Assembly (NCBI GenBank): GCA_039980135.1
Contig: JBDXCV010000009.1
Coordinates: 732,032-796,031 of the forward strand
Source of the DNA: Alphaproteobacteria bacterium
GTDB lineage: Bacteria > Pseudomonadota > Alphaproteobacteria > UBA6615
Length of the DNA: 64,000 nt
Direction: 5' to 3'
In this document: positions 17,282 through 26,008 of the stretch, piece by piece
Numbering within the stretch: the first letter of the stretch is position 1
How the letters are laid out: every line of letters starts with the position of its first letter
The notes under the pieces: model-generated
Told to the model about the DNA's origin: nothing
Database searches by the model: none
Seen by the model: the letters and a program-made list of their open reading frames with translations, nothing else
Made by a program: the position numbers and the translations under genes

Positions 17282-18424
17282 ATGGATATCCTGCTTGTGA
17301 TCGTCGCCGTTGTCGGCGCCGTGGCGATTGGTGCTGCGGTCGCCACCTATTTCCTGCGGATACGCACGAACCGGGCCGCGCCTGAACCGAACAGCGATGT
17401 CATTGCCCTGGCCGAACGGCTGTCCCAGATGACCGAGGCCCAGGCGGCCCAGCAGGCCCAGCTCGCCCAGACCCTGCAGGCCCAGGAGCGCGCACTCGCC
17501 AAGGCGGTCGACGACCGGCTGCAGCTGCTGACCGGGAAAATCAACGAGACCCTGGAGAAAACCAACAAGACCCAGAAGACCAATCTCGACGAGCTCAAGG
17601 AACGGCTGGTGCGGATCGACACCGCCCAGAAAAACCTGTCCGACCTTTCGTCTCAGGTCGTCGGACTACAGGATATCCTGTCCAACAAGCAGGCGCGCGG
17701 CGCATTCGGCGAGGTCCAGCTGCAAGGCCTGGTCGAGGCGGTGCTGCCGCCCGACACCTACACATTCCAGGCGACACTGGCTGACGGCAAACGCGCCGAC
17801 TGCCTGCTCGATCTGCCCAATCCACCCGGCCCGATCGTGATCGATGCGAAGTTCCCGCTCGAGGCGTGGCGCCTGCTGCAGGCCGCCGGTTCCGACACCG
17901 AACGCAAGGAGGCCGAGCGCGCGCTGCGGCGCGATGTCGCCACGCATGTGAAGGCGATCGCCGAAAAATACATCGTTCCCGGAGAGACAGCGGACGCGGC
18001 GCTCATGTTCCTGCCGTCCGAAGCCGTCTATGCAGAACTCCATTCGTCCTTCGCAGATGTCGTCGACGCCGCCAACCGCGCCAAGGTCTTCATCGTCTCT
18101 CCGACGACATTGTGGGCGCTGCTCAACACCATGCGCGCGGTGATGAAGGATGTGCGCATGAAGGAAGCCGCCGGGGTCATCCAGATCGAGGTCATGAAGA
18201 TGCTCGAGGATGTGGAGCGGCTGGAAAAACGCGTTGGGCATCTGGAAGCCCATTTCGCACTGGCCGAGAAGGACATCCGCGAGATTCGCACCTCGACAGG
18301 CAAGATTACCCGGCGCGGCGACCAGATTCAGGACATCCAGCTTGGTGAAAGCGACGTTCCAGCCCTCGAAGATGCGCCGGATAGCCCTCCCGACGACCGC
18401 CCCCTCCTCCGCACGGTCGAATAG
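17282..18424 (+). CDS. rmuC: DNA recombination protein RmuC
   Basis: RmuC limits recombination at inverted repeats and carries a predicted nuclease-like core. The 380-residue protein starts with a single membrane anchor (residues 2-24), then a long coiled coil rich in Gln and Ala (about 40-125), then the conserved RmuC domain (about 135-330) with phrases RGAFGEVQLQ, DAKFPLEAW and FLPSEAVYAEL. The Lys in DAKFPLE and the downstream helices fit the family. It stands alone between divergent def and convergent recR. Confidence 0.93.
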   Translation: MDILLVIVAVVGAVAIGAAVATYFLRIRTNRAAPEPNSDVIALAERLSQMTEAQAAQQAQLAQTLQAQERALAKAVDDRLQLLTGKINETLEKTNKTQKTNLDELKERLVRIDTAQKNLSDLSSQVVGLQDILSNKQARGAFGEVQLQGLVEAVLPPDTYTFQATLADGKRADCLLDLPNPPGPIVIDAKFPLEAWRLLQAAGSDTERKEAERALRRDVATHVKAIAEKYIVPGETADAALMFLPSEAVYAELHSSFADVVDAANRAKVFIVSPTTLWALLNTMRAVMKDVRMKEAAGVIQIEVMKMLEDVERLEKRVGHLEAHFALAEKDIREIRTSTGKITRRGDQIQDIQLGESDVPALEDAPDSPPDDRPLLRTVE

Positions 18425-18444
18425 AGAGCGGATTCGTCGACAGC

Positions 18445-19035
18445 CTAAACCTCGCGCCGGCTCTTCAGCGCTGCGGTCAGCGTCCCGTCATCCAGATAGT
18501 CGAGCTCGCCGCCCACCGGCACACCGTGGGCCAGCCGCGAAATTCGAACGCCGGAATCGACCAGCCGCTCGGTGATGTAGTGGGCTGTGGTCTGGCCCGC
18601 GACGGTCGCGTTGGTCGCGAGGATCACCTCGCCGACAGCCTCGGACCGGGCGCGGTCGAGCAGCTTTCCGATCCGCAGATCATCCGGCCCAACCCCGTCG
18701 AGCGCTGACAAGGTTCCGCCGAGAACATGGTAAAGCCCGCCATAGGAGGCCGTACGCTCGAGCGCCCAGAGATCGGCCACATCCTCGATCACGCAGATCA
18801 CGCCGCGATCGCGCTCCGCATCGTCGCAGATCCGGCAGGGGTCAACGGAATCGATATTTCCGCAGTTGCTGCAGGTCCGGATCGCGGTCACCACGCCCGT
18901 CAGCGCCTCGGCCAGCGGTTGCATGAACTGCGGCCGCTTGATCAGGTGCAGTGCTGCGCGGCGCGCCGAACGTGGCCCGAGCCCCGGCAGCTTCGCCAGC
19001 AGATCGACGAGCCGTTCGATTTCAGGTGTCGACAT
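18445..19035 (-). CDS. recR: Recombination mediator RecR
   Basis: Works with RecF and RecO to load RecA on single-stranded gaps. The 196-residue protein has the helix-hairpin-helix [14 protein letters not shown], a C4 zinc finger (CSNCG followed by CRICDD) and a Toprim domain with the [12 protein letters not shown] strand. It is third in the dnaX-ybaB-recR cluster, starting 14 bases after ybaB. Confidence 0.96.
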   Translation of the reverse strand: MSTPEIERLVDLLAKLPGLGPRSARRAALHLIKRPQFMQPLAEALTGVVTAIRTCSNCGNIDSVDPCRICDDAERDRGVICVIEDVADLWALERTASYGGLYHVLGGTLSALDGVGPDDLRIGKLLDRARSEAVGEVILATNATVAGQTTAHYITERLVDSGVRISRLAHGVPVGGELDYLDDGTLTAALKSRREV

Positions 19036-19049
19036 TCGAACCCGGCGCG

Positions 19050-19379
19050 TCAGCCGCCAAAGGGCATATTGAAGCCCGGTGGCAGGTTCAGGCCGCCCGT
19101 GAGTTCCTTCATCTGGTCGGCCGCCTGTTGTTCGGACTTTGCCTTCGCGTCGGCATGGGCGGCGACAATCAGGTCTTCGAGAATGTCGGCCTCAGCCGGG
19201 TTCACCAGGCTCGGGTCGATCTTGATGCCCTTCAACTCACCCTTGCCGCTGAGAGTCACGGTGACCATCCCGGCCGCCGACGAGCCCTCAACCGACATCT
19301 CCGCCAGGCGCTCCTGCATCTCGCCCATCTTGGCCTGCATTTCCTGTGCCTGCTTCATCAACTGGCCGAGATTCTTCAT
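19050..19379 (-). CDS. ybaB: YbaB/EbfC family nucleoid-associated protein
   Basis: Small DNA-binding dimer of 109 residues, recognised by the N-terminal [23 protein letters not shown] helix region (shown in part) and the [18 protein letters not shown] strand pair. It overlaps the 3' end of dnaX by four bases and precedes recR, the standard arrangement in Proteobacteria. Confidence 0.95.
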   Translation of the reverse strand: MKNLGQLMKQAQEMQAKMGEMQERLAEMSVEGSSAAGMVTVTLSGKGELKGIKIDPSLVNPAEADILEDLIVAAHADAKAKSEQQAADQMKELTGGLNLPPGFNMPFGG

Positions 19380-21358
19380 GCGTCGTCATCCTCAGTTTCG
19401 TCGTCGTCTTCCGCGGGTGCGGCGTCCGGCAGCAGATCCGCGATCCCCGGGTCACGCGCTTCAACTTTCTCGATACTCGCGCCGGGGAATGCCTCCAGCG
19501 CGGCCCGCACAACCGGGTGCTCGGCCGCCTCGCGATAGGTCGTGGCCTCGGCTTCCCGGTCCTGTTCGGCCAGCGTCGCGTCGCCCTCGGCACCCGAAAC
19601 ACTCACCTGCCAATGGGCACCCAGCCATCCCCGCAACCGGTTCAGCGCCTGGCCCGGCAGGTCGGACGGCGCGTGCTCATTGGGACGAAATTCGAGCCGC
19701 CCGGGCTCATAAGTCACCATGTGCACATTGTTGTAGAGGTGGCTACGCAGGCCGATCTCGCGGCGCTCGCCAAACAGTTCGACAAGCTCGCGGAAACTCT
19801 GCGGGTCGGCGAGCGCCTGGGGTGCAGGATCGGGTGCCTGTACGGGAGACGGCATTTCACGCGGGACCGGCGCCGTCGCCGTTGCGGCCGCCGCGGCATC
19901 CGCGCCGCCGCCGTTTCCGGCAACAGACTGCGAACCACCGCCCGGACCGCCATTCCCGGTCGGCGGTGTTTCTGCGGTCGCCGGGGCGGGTGCGGGCTCG
20001 CTTTCAAGCTTCTTGACGATGTCCCCCGGTGACGGCATATCGGCGGCGTGGGCAAGCCGGATCAGCACCATCTCCGCGGCGGGCATGGCCGACGGCGCAC
20101 GCTGTACCTCGCCGACACCCTTCAGCAGCATCTGCCAGGCACGCGACAGTATGGCGACACTCAACCCCTCCGCCATTGCCAGGCCACGCGTGCGCTCAAG
20201 CTCGGAAACCGCACCGTCCTCGGCCGCCTTGGGCACGAGTTTGACCCGCGTGATCCAATGGCTGAGTTCCAGCAAATCCTGCAGCACCGCGAGCGGATCC
20301 GCACCGGCATCATGCAGTGTGCCCAGCCCCGCCAATGCATCAGAAATGCGTCCGGCCATCAGCGCCTCGAACATGTCGAACACGGCCGCACTGTCGGCGG
20401 TACCCAGCATGATCCGGATATCTTCTTCGGTCGCCGTCGCGCCGGCGGAGCAATAAGCCGAGATCGCCTGATCGAGCAGCGACAGGCCGTCACGCACCGA
20501 TCCATCGGCCGCACGTGCGATCAGGCGCAGGGCGCCGTCCTCGAGCTTCGCGTTCTCGGCCTCCGCGATGCCGCCGAAATGGGTCATCAGTTCGTCCGCG
20601 CCGACCCGGCGCAGATCGAAACGCTGGCACCGCGACAGGACCGTCACAGGCACCTTGCGGATCTCGGTCGTCGCGAAGATGAATTTCACATGCTCCGGCG
20701 GTTCCTCGAGCGTCTTCAGCAGCGCGTTGAACGCATGCCGTGACAGCATGTGAACCTCATCAATAATGTAGACCTTGTAGCGCCCGAACACCGGCCGGTA
20801 ACGCACACCGTCGAGGATTTCACGAATATCGTCGACCCCGGTCCGGCTCGCGGCATCGACTTCGATCACATCCGGGTGGCGGTCCTCGGTGATCGCCACG
20901 CATTGCTCGTCATCGGCGGCGGGCGAAATCGTCGGCCCATCCAGCGCATTCAGGCATTTGGCGATGATCCGCGCGGTCGTGGTTTTGCCGACACCGCGCA
21001 CCCCGGTCAGGATGAAGGCATGGGCCACACGGTCAAGCGCAAACGCATTTGTCAGGGTGCGTACCAGCGCCTCCTGGCCGATCAGCCCGTCAAATCCCAG
21101 CGGGCGGTATTTACGCGCCAGCACCTGGTAATCCGCCGTGGCGTCGCTCTCGCTGACGGGCTCCGCTTTCGGTTCGGCAGGTTTCGGTTCGGCAGCTTCC
21201 GAAACCGCCGGCGCTGGCTCCGGTGCCGGCGCAGCATCGCCGCCGCCATCGAGAAAACTGGCCTGGTTGGGATCGTCGATGGTCGGGCTGCCGTCGAGAG
21301 ACTCATCCGCGTCCGCAACTGGCGGTTCACCCGGCTGGTCTTCGAGGTCGGCGGTCAT
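19376..21358 (-). CDS. dnaX: DNA polymerase III subunit gamma/tau
   Basis: Clamp-loader ATPase. The core shows Walker A GVRGVGKTTTA, Walker B YIIDEVHML and sensor 1 LSRCQRF. A Pro/Ala/Glu-rich extension of about 75 residues precedes the YQVLARKYRP start of the conserved domain. The C-terminal region has Gly/Ala-rich linkers and tau-like domains. The zinc module is unusual: where most DnaX proteins have four Cys after Walker A, this one reads LNALDG and PAADDEQC, keeping only the last Cys. I chose the ATG at 21358 (660 residues); a GTG at 21367 and a TTG at 21391 are alternatives. No slippery A-rich frameshift site was noticed. The SRP RNA gene lies just upstream. Confidence 0.95.
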   Translation of the reverse strand: MTADLEDQPGEPPVADADESLDGSPTIDDPNQASFLDGGGDAAPAPEPAPAVSEAAEPKPAEPKAEPVSESDATADYQVLARKYRPLGFDGLIGQEALVRTLTNAFALDRVAHAFILTGVRGVGKTTTARIIAKCLNALDGPTISPAADDEQCVAITEDRHPDVIEVDAASRTGVDDIREILDGVRYRPVFGRYKVYIIDEVHMLSRHAFNALLKTLEEPPEHVKFIFATTEIRKVPVTVLSRCQRFDLRRVGADELMTHFGGIAEAENAKLEDGALRLIARAADGSVRDGLSLLDQAISAYCSAGATATEEDIRIMLGTADSAAVFDMFEALMAGRISDALAGLGTLHDAGADPLAVLQDLLELSHWITRVKLVPKAAEDGAVSELERTRGLAMAEGLSVAILSRAWQMLLKGVGEVQRAPSAMPAAEMVLIRLAHAADMPSPGDIVKKLESEPAPAPATAETPPTGNGGPGGGSQSVAGNGGGADAAAAATATAPVPREMPSPVQAPDPAPQALADPQSFRELVELFGERREIGLRSHLYNNVHMVTYEPGRLEFRPNEHAPSDLPGQALNRLRGWLGAHWQVSVSGAEGDATLAEQDREAEATTYREAAEHPVVRAALEAFPGASIEKVEARDPGIADLLPDAAPAEDDDETEDDDA

Positions 21359-21420
21359 CGGTGTCACGTGTTCCCGGACAGATTGGCTCAACTACCAATA
21401 TCCGATTCGGTGTTCGAGGT

Positions 21421-21516
21421 GGGAGACCGGTTGAATACGACCCGGGCGAAACTCGTTACGGCTGCTTCCTTCCGGACCTGACCGGGTTGGCGAGGCGCTC
21501 GTCCGCCCGGCCTCCC
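21421..21516 (-). ncRNA. ffs: Small signal recognition particle RNA (4.5S type)
   Basis: RNA partner of Ffh in co-translational membrane targeting. The invariant apical domain is present on the minus strand as GGTCAGGTCCGGAAGGAAGC followed by AGCC, which includes the GGAA tetraloop. The ends pair as one long hairpin: GGGAGGCCGG (21516-21507) with CCGGTCTCCC (21430-21421, one G-U pair), and a further GC stem inside. This gives about 96 nucleotides, the usual size for the small bacterial form. It lies about 60 bases upstream of the dnaX coding region, as in many Alphaproteobacteria. Confidence 0.93.
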
Positions 21517-21522
21517 GCGCGC

Positions 21523-21528
21523 ACTATA
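21523..21528 (-). promoter_or_regulatory. Probable -10 element of the SRP RNA promoter
   Basis: TATAGT on the minus strand stands six bases before the GGGAGG that begins the paired SRP RNA hairpin. A convincing -35 hexamer is not obvious: TTGTTT is 19 bases upstream. Position relative to the RNA end is the main support. Confidence 0.5.
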
Positions 21529-21644
21529 CCAGATCATGAGGCACGATAAACAACGGCCAAACCGACAAATCCGGGCTCTTTCCACAGGCCGAAAGCTATG
21601 ACAGGTTACCGCCCGTTCCCTCCCCGCTCAGCAAAGGCCAGCCG

Positions 21645-22556
21645 GTGCCCCGCAACTATTATTCCAGCGACTATCTCGACCGCGTTTCGCACCTGCGCAA
21701 CGATCTGGACTGGCTCGCCCGGCAATTGTCCGCGACGACCAGCCGCCTTTTGCCCGTGTGGCAGCAGAACAATCTCGTCGTCAGCGGCGAGACGGTCGCG
21801 GCGGCGGCCCTCGAGGTGCACCACATCGAGGCCCTGCGCGCCGACGATGTGGAGCCGATCCTGCTGGGCCTGGTGGACGGGACCGCCTATTTCACGCTCG
21901 ACGTCAGCCACATCCCCGACCCCCATGAACATGAGGTCCTGGCCGCGGCAGGCCTGTTCGAGGATTTGCGCAAGGTCGGCCCCTATGTGGGCCGCGAAGA
22001 GGGTAACCTCCTCGCCTATGCGCGCGGCATCAACTACTGGCACCAGCGCCACCGTTTCTGCGGCGTGTGCGGTGCGCCGACCCGGAGCGAATCGGCCGGG
22101 CATCAGCGCCGCTGCACCGATGAGGCCTGCAACGCCTCGCATTTCCCGCGGACCGATGTCGCCTGCATCATGCTGGTCCATGACGAGGACCGGATCATCA
22201 TGGGAAAGTCGCCGCGCTTCCAGGGCCGCATGCAGTCGGTGCTCGCGGGGTTTCTCGAACCGGGCGAAACCCTGGAGGACTGCGTCGCCCGCGAAGTCTT
22301 CGAAGAGGTCGGTGTTCGGGTGACCGATGTGGAATACCAGCACTCCCAACCCTGGCCATTCCCGTCCTCCCTGATGGTCGGATTCCGGGCGCGGGCATTG
22401 GATTTCGAGCTCACCATCGATGAGACGGAATTGCTGTCGGCGGAATGGCTGACCCGCGCGGAGCTGAAGGCGACCACGCCGGACTCACCCGTACAGTTGC
22501 CGCGACCGGACTCGATCGCCCGACGCCTGATCGAGGAATGGCTCGCCGAGGACTAG
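21645..22556 (+). CDS. nudC: NAD(+) diphosphatase (Nudix, zinc ribbon)
   Basis: Hydrolyses NAD(H) to NMN(H) and AMP, and in other bacteria decaps NAD-RNA. The 303-residue protein has an N-terminal domain, a zinc ribbon with CGVC and two later Cys (CTDEAC), a Nudix box beginning GFLEPGETLEDCVAREVFEE, and the SQPWPFP specificity motif that marks the NudC group. The start is a GTG at 21645. Convergent with pheA across a palindromic repeat element. Confidence 0.94.
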   Translation: MPRNYYSSDYLDRVSHLRNDLDWLARQLSATTSRLLPVWQQNNLVVSGETVAAAALEVHHIEALRADDVEPILLGLVDGTAYFTLDVSHIPDPHEHEVLAAAGLFEDLRKVGPYVGREEGNLLAYARGINYWHQRHRFCGVCGAPTRSESAGHQRRCTDEACNASHFPRTDVACIMLVHDEDRIIMGKSPRFQGRMQSVLAGFLEPGETLEDCVAREVFEEVGVRVTDVEYQHSQPWPFPSSLMVGFRARALDFELTIDETELLSAEWLTRAELKATTPDSPVQLPRPDSIARRLIEEWLAED

Positions 22557-22575
22557 GCGGAAACGGCCCCATCTT

Positions 22576-22657
22576 CGTCATACGCGGGCTTGACCCGCGT
22601 ATCTTGTCTCTCAACCGAATAGTGCATGAGATGCCCGAATCAAGTCCGGGCATGACG
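22576..22657. repeat. REP-like bipartite palindromic element between nudC and pheA
   Basis: Two related palindromic units face each other. Unit 1 (22576-22603) reads CGTCATACGCGGGCTTGACC then CGCGTATC. Unit 2 (22630-22657), read on the minus strand, is CGTCATGCCCGGACTTGATT then CGGGCATC. They share the CGTCAT start, the central CTTGA and the ATC end, with stem arms of different sequence in each unit. Such CGTCAT..CTTGA..ATC units are a common dispersed intergenic repeat in Alphaproteobacteria. Only this one copy pair was noticed in the window. It may also act as a transcription stop between two convergent genes. Confidence 0.75.
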
Positions 22658-22685
22658 TTCTATCCAGAGAACGCAATCTACCTGG

Positions 22686-23555
22686 CTACTGCTTGCGGTA
22701 ATCCGCTGCCGGAAACACACCCAGCACCCGGACATTCTTCGAGAAGTAGTCCAGCTCCTCGAATGCCTGCGCCACCGCAGGATCCGCCGGATGGCCCTCA
22801 ATCTCGGCATAGAAGCGCGCCACCGAGAACCGGTCACCGGAAATATAGCTTTCCAGCTTGGTGATGTTCACGCCATTGGTCGCAAACCCGCCCATCGCCT
22901 TGTAAAGCGCCGCCGGGACCGACCGCACCTGGAAGATGAACGACGTCATGCAGGGGCCGTCATTGGGGTCCGGGTCGCGCCGCGCACGGGCCAGAACCAC
23001 AAAACGCGTGGTATTTCCGATCCGGTCCTCGAAACGCGAGCGCAGCACCTGCAGATCATAGATCTCACCCGCGAGCGGCGGTGCCAGCGCGCCGATGGTC
23101 GGATCGCCCAGCTCGGCGATCTCCAGGGCCGATCCCGCCGTGTCCGCCCGCGCGGCGGTGCGCACGCCCAGCTGCGCCAGCTGCTCGCGGCACTGGGCCA
23201 GCGCCTGGGCATGGCTGCGCACCTCGACGAGGCCTTCGAGTGTCGCATCCTTGGTGGCCAGCAACTGATACTGCACCTCCAGATAATGCTCGCGGATGAT
23301 GTAGAGGCTCGATTCCGGCAGCAGGTGGTGAATATCCGCCACCCGCCCACCGAGCGAATTCTCGATCGGGATCATCGCCAGCGTGGCCCTGCCCTCGCTC
23401 TCGACGGCTGCAAACGCATCCTCGAACGTGGCGCAGGCGAGCGGCGTCATGTCGGGAAACGCCTGCTGGCACGCGATGTGCGAGTTGGCCCCGGGAACAC
23501 CCTGATAGGCGATGGTGGTGGCCGGGTCGCCGGCCTGCTGGTTCGTATCGGTCAT
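22686..23555 (-). CDS. pheA: Prephenate dehydratase
   Basis: Converts prephenate to phenylpyruvate in phenylalanine synthesis. The 289-residue monofunctional enzyme has the catalytic domain with YQGVPGANSH near the start, PIENSLGGRVADIHHLL and the TRFVVLAR phrase, and a C-terminal ACT regulatory domain (about 205-285) with LESYISGDRF, the phenylalanine-binding ESRP-like motif. It follows kdsB by 36 bases on the same strand. Confidence 0.96.
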   Translation of the reverse strand: MTDTNQQAGDPATTIAYQGVPGANSHIACQQAFPDMTPLACATFEDAFAAVESEGRATLAMIPIENSLGGRVADIHHLLPESSLYIIREHYLEVQYQLLATKDATLEGLVEVRSHAQALAQCREQLAQLGVRTAARADTAGSALEIAELGDPTIGALAPPLAGEIYDLQVLRSRFEDRIGNTTRFVVLARARRDPDPNDGPCMTSFIFQVRSVPAALYKAMGGFATNGVNITKLESYISGDRFSVARFYAEIEGHPADPAVAQAFEELDYFSKNVRVLGVFPAADYRKQ

Positions 23556-23591
23556 CGTTGTCGGCTTCTTTCGCGAAAACGCGCGTGCCTG

Positions 23592-24368
23592 CTATGCCAG
23601 CAATGCCCGCGCGCGTTCAAGATCGGTGGGAGTATCGACACCGAGCGGAACAGTGTCAACGCGTGCCGCATCGATCCGCATGCCGGCCTCCAGTGCGCGC
23701 AACTGCTCCAGCTTCTCGCGCTGCTCCAGTGGGCTGGCCGGCAACGTGACAAACCTCTCCAGCGCGGCACGGCGATAGGCGTACAGCCCGATATGGTGGA
23801 AATGGTCCCCCGGGCCGGTCGGCACCGTGGCGCGGCTGAAATAGAGCGCCCGGCCGGACCCGGCCGCCCCGTCGCCCGCCAGCACCGCCTTCACGACATT
23901 CGGGTTGTCACGCTCGGCCTCTTCCGCGATGGCACACACCGCCGTGGCGATATCCACGTCCGGATCGTCGAGCACCGCAACCGTGGCCCGCACGATGGCC
24001 GGGTCGAGGGTCGGCAGATCGCCTTGCAAGTTCACCACCGCGTCATAGGTACCGTCCGGATCGAGTTCCGCCAGGGCGGCCTGAATCCGGTCCGAGCCCG
24101 ACGCCAGGTCCGGCGCCGTTAACACCGCGCGCCCCCCCGCGGCCACGACGGCGTCGGCGATCTCCGCCTCGGCACAGGCGATCACTACGGGCCCGACCGC
24201 GGCTTCCTCGGCGCGACGCAGGCATTGCACGATCATGGGAAGACCGCAGATATCGGCCAGCGGTTTGCCCGGCAGACGGGTAGACGCCATGCGGGCGGGA
24301 ATCAGAACCACGGGGTTTGTCGGCGGGGTGCGGGAATCGTCGGGATTTGACAGGGTTCGGATCTCCAT
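23592..24368 (-). CDS. kdsB: 3-deoxy-manno-octulosonate cytidylyltransferase
   Basis: Activates KDO as CMP-KDO for lipopolysaccharide inner core synthesis, so the organism makes LPS. The signature [18 protein letters not shown] lies near residues 23-40 and the [11 protein letters not shown] metal-binding phrase near 115. The protein has 258 residues, with about 18 residues before the first strand of the family. Divergent from the cytochrome c gene and upstream of pheA. Confidence 0.96.
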   Translation of the reverse strand: MEIRTLSNPDDSRTPPTNPVVLIPARMASTRLPGKPLADICGLPMIVQCLRRAEEAAVGPVVIACAEAEIADAVVAAGGRAVLTAPDLASGSDRIQAALAELDPDGTYDAVVNLQGDLPTLDPAIVRATVAVLDDPDVDIATAVCAIAEEAERDNPNVVKAVLAGDGAAGSGRALYFSRATVPTGPGDHFHHIGLYAYRRAALERFVTLPASPLEQREKLEQLRALEAGMRIDAARVDTVPLGVDTPTDLERARALLA

Positions 24369-24570
24369 TGCAGGCGCTGCGACCTAATGCCGCGAGGCCC
24401 CGATCGGCGCTGGCCGGGGGGCCAGACGGAAGATATATCTCGAAGCGCGAGAACGGAACCGTCACCGCGTTGCGGGGGGCCGTGGACAGGTGCACGATCG
24501 CTCGCTAAATTCGCGGCGCGCGGGATATTCCGCCCGCGAAACGATCCGGTTCAAGCGGGGAATACGACGT

Positions 24571-25110
24571 ATGGGTGGCGAGTCTTACAAGATTTGGGGA
24601 TCGGTCCTCGTGGCGCTGACAGTGGCGCTCGCGATCGGCATCGTGATTAACGAAGCAACACACACCGATCATCTCGAAACCAACGCCTACAAGGTCGACG
24701 TGCTCGAAGGCGCGGCCCCGACAACGGCAGCACCCGAAGCACCGTCGATCGAGCCGGTCGGCCCGTTGCTGGCCTCCGCGGATCTCACGGCGGGCGAGAA
24801 GGGTTTCAAGCGATGCGCCACCTGCCACACCTTCGACAAGGGCGGCGCCAACAAGGTTGGCCCCAATCTCTACGGCGTCGTTGGCGGCAACAAGGGCAGG
24901 GCCTCGGGCTTCGCATATTCCGATGCACTCAAGACCATGGCCGGCACCTGGTCCTATGAAGAGTTGAACGCATTCCTGACAAAGCCCAAGGATTTCCTGG
25001 CCGGCACCAAGATGACCTTCGCCGGCATCAAGAAGCCGCAGGATCGCGCAGACATCATCGCCTTCCTTCGGCAGTATGCGGACACGCCGTTCCCGCTGCC
25101 GGCCCAGTAG
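24571..25110 (+). CDS. Membrane-anchored cytochrome c (CycM/c552-like)
   Basis: Single-haem class I cytochrome c of 179 residues. An uncleaved hydrophobic segment (about residues 8-24) anchors it on the periplasmic side, followed by a Pro/Ala linker. The haem site is CATCH (about residues 86-90) and the axial Met is in GTKMTFAGI. It probably carries electrons to a terminal oxidase, as CycM does. I chose the ATG at 24571; an upstream in-frame codon at 24490 gives an unlikely N-terminus. Divergent from kdsB. Confidence 0.92.
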   Translation: MGGESYKIWGSVLVALTVALAIGIVINEATHTDHLETNAYKVDVLEGAAPTTAAPEAPSIEPVGPLLASADLTAGEKGFKRCATCHTFDKGGANKVGPNLYGVVGGNKGRASGFAYSDALKTMAGTWSYEELNAFLTKPKDFLAGTKMTFAGIKKPQDRADIIAFLRQYADTPFPLPAQ

Positions 25111-25140
25111 CGGTCTCCCGCCACAGGAAGTAAGTTGCAG

Positions 25141-25162
25141 GCGGCGCTTCATGCGCCGCTTT
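25141..25162 (+). terminator. Intrinsic terminator after the cytochrome c gene
   Basis: GCGGCGC (25141-25147) and GCGCCGC (25153-25159) form a 7-bp stem with a TTCAT loop, followed by TTT. The hairpin lies 30 bases after the cytochrome c stop and before the chosen start of the next gene, which favours the GTG at 25184 over the ATG inside the hairpin. The T run is short. Confidence 0.6.
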
Positions 25163-25183
25163 GCATATGCGGAGAGTGACAGC

Positions 25184-25981
25184 GTGTCCGAACTGATCGA
25201 TCCGGAACTCGAAAATTTTGCCCACGCGCTGGCCGACGCAGCCGGCGCCGCGGCTTTGCGCTATTTCCGCGCCGGTGTCGATGTCGAGATCAAGGCGGAT
25301 GCGAGCCCCGTGACCCAGGCCGACCGTGAAGCCGAAACGGCGATGCGCGCCCTGATCAACCAGACCTATCCCGAACACGGCATCATGGGCGAGGAACATG
25401 GCAGCGAACGGCTCGATGCCGATCTTGTGTGGGTCCTGGACCCGATCGACGGCACCCGCGCCTTCGTCAACGGCATTCCCCTGTTCGCGACCCTGATTGC
25501 GCTGGTGCGCGGCGGTGAACCCATCCTGGGTCTGAACGCCTACCCGGCGCTGGCTGAGCGCTGGCTGGGAGTTCAGGGAAAGCCGACCCGCCACTGGTAC
25601 GGCGCCAAGGAGAGCGGCGTGGTCCGGACGCGATCATGTGCCTCGATTGACGACGCACATCTGTGCACGACGTCACCCGACATGTTCGGCACCGAAGACG
25701 CCGCCCGTTACACGAAACTGAAGAACGCCGTGCGCGACACGCGCTTCGGCACCGACGCCTGGGCCTACGCCATGGTCGCATCGGGGCATACGGACATGGC
25801 GGCAGAAGCCGGCATGCAGCCCTATGACTATCTCTCACACGCCGTCGTCGTCGCGGGTGCCGGCGGCACCATCACCGACTGGGACGGCCGACCGCTACGG
25901 ATGGATTCGCCCGGCTCGGTGCTCGCGGCCGGCGACGCCCAACGCCACACCGAGGCGCTGGCATTGCTAACGTCCATCTGA
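25184..25981 (+). CDS. hisN: Histidinol-phosphatase-like inositol monophosphatase family enzyme
   Basis: Mg-dependent phosphatase of the IMPase fold, 265 residues. Metal-binding motifs are GEEHG (about residue 67) and WVLDPIDGTRAF (about 85), with the C-terminal TDAWAYAMVASGHTDM and MQPYDYLSHAVVV phrases. The RAFVNGIPLFATLIAL sequence after the metal site matches the HisN subgroup, which dephosphorylates histidinol phosphate, better than SuhB or CysQ. The start is GTG at 25184 with GGAG nine bases upstream. Substrate assignment is by subgroup resemblance only. Confidence 0.82.
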   Translation: MSELIDPELENFAHALADAAGAAALRYFRAGVDVEIKADASPVTQADREAETAMRALINQTYPEHGIMGEEHGSERLDADLVWVLDPIDGTRAFVNGIPLFATLIALVRGGEPILGLNAYPALAERWLGVQGKPTRHWYGAKESGVVRTRSCASIDDAHLCTTSPDMFGTEDAARYTKLKNAVRDTRFGTDAWAYAMVASGHTDMAAEAGMQPYDYLSHAVVVAGAGGTITDWDGRPLRMDSPGSVLAAGDAQRHTEALALLTSI

Positions 25982-26008
25982 GACCTGCCTGAAAACAAGG
26001 AACCCGAC

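Noticed and set aside
21168..21196. Short direct repeat TTCGGTTCGGCAG inside dnaX
   Set aside because: It simply encodes the repeated Lys-Pro-Ala-Glu linker and is not an independent element.
19376..21358. Programmed frameshift in dnaX giving a short gamma form
   Set aside because: No A-rich slippery sequence with a downstream hairpin was seen, so a gamma product is not claimed.
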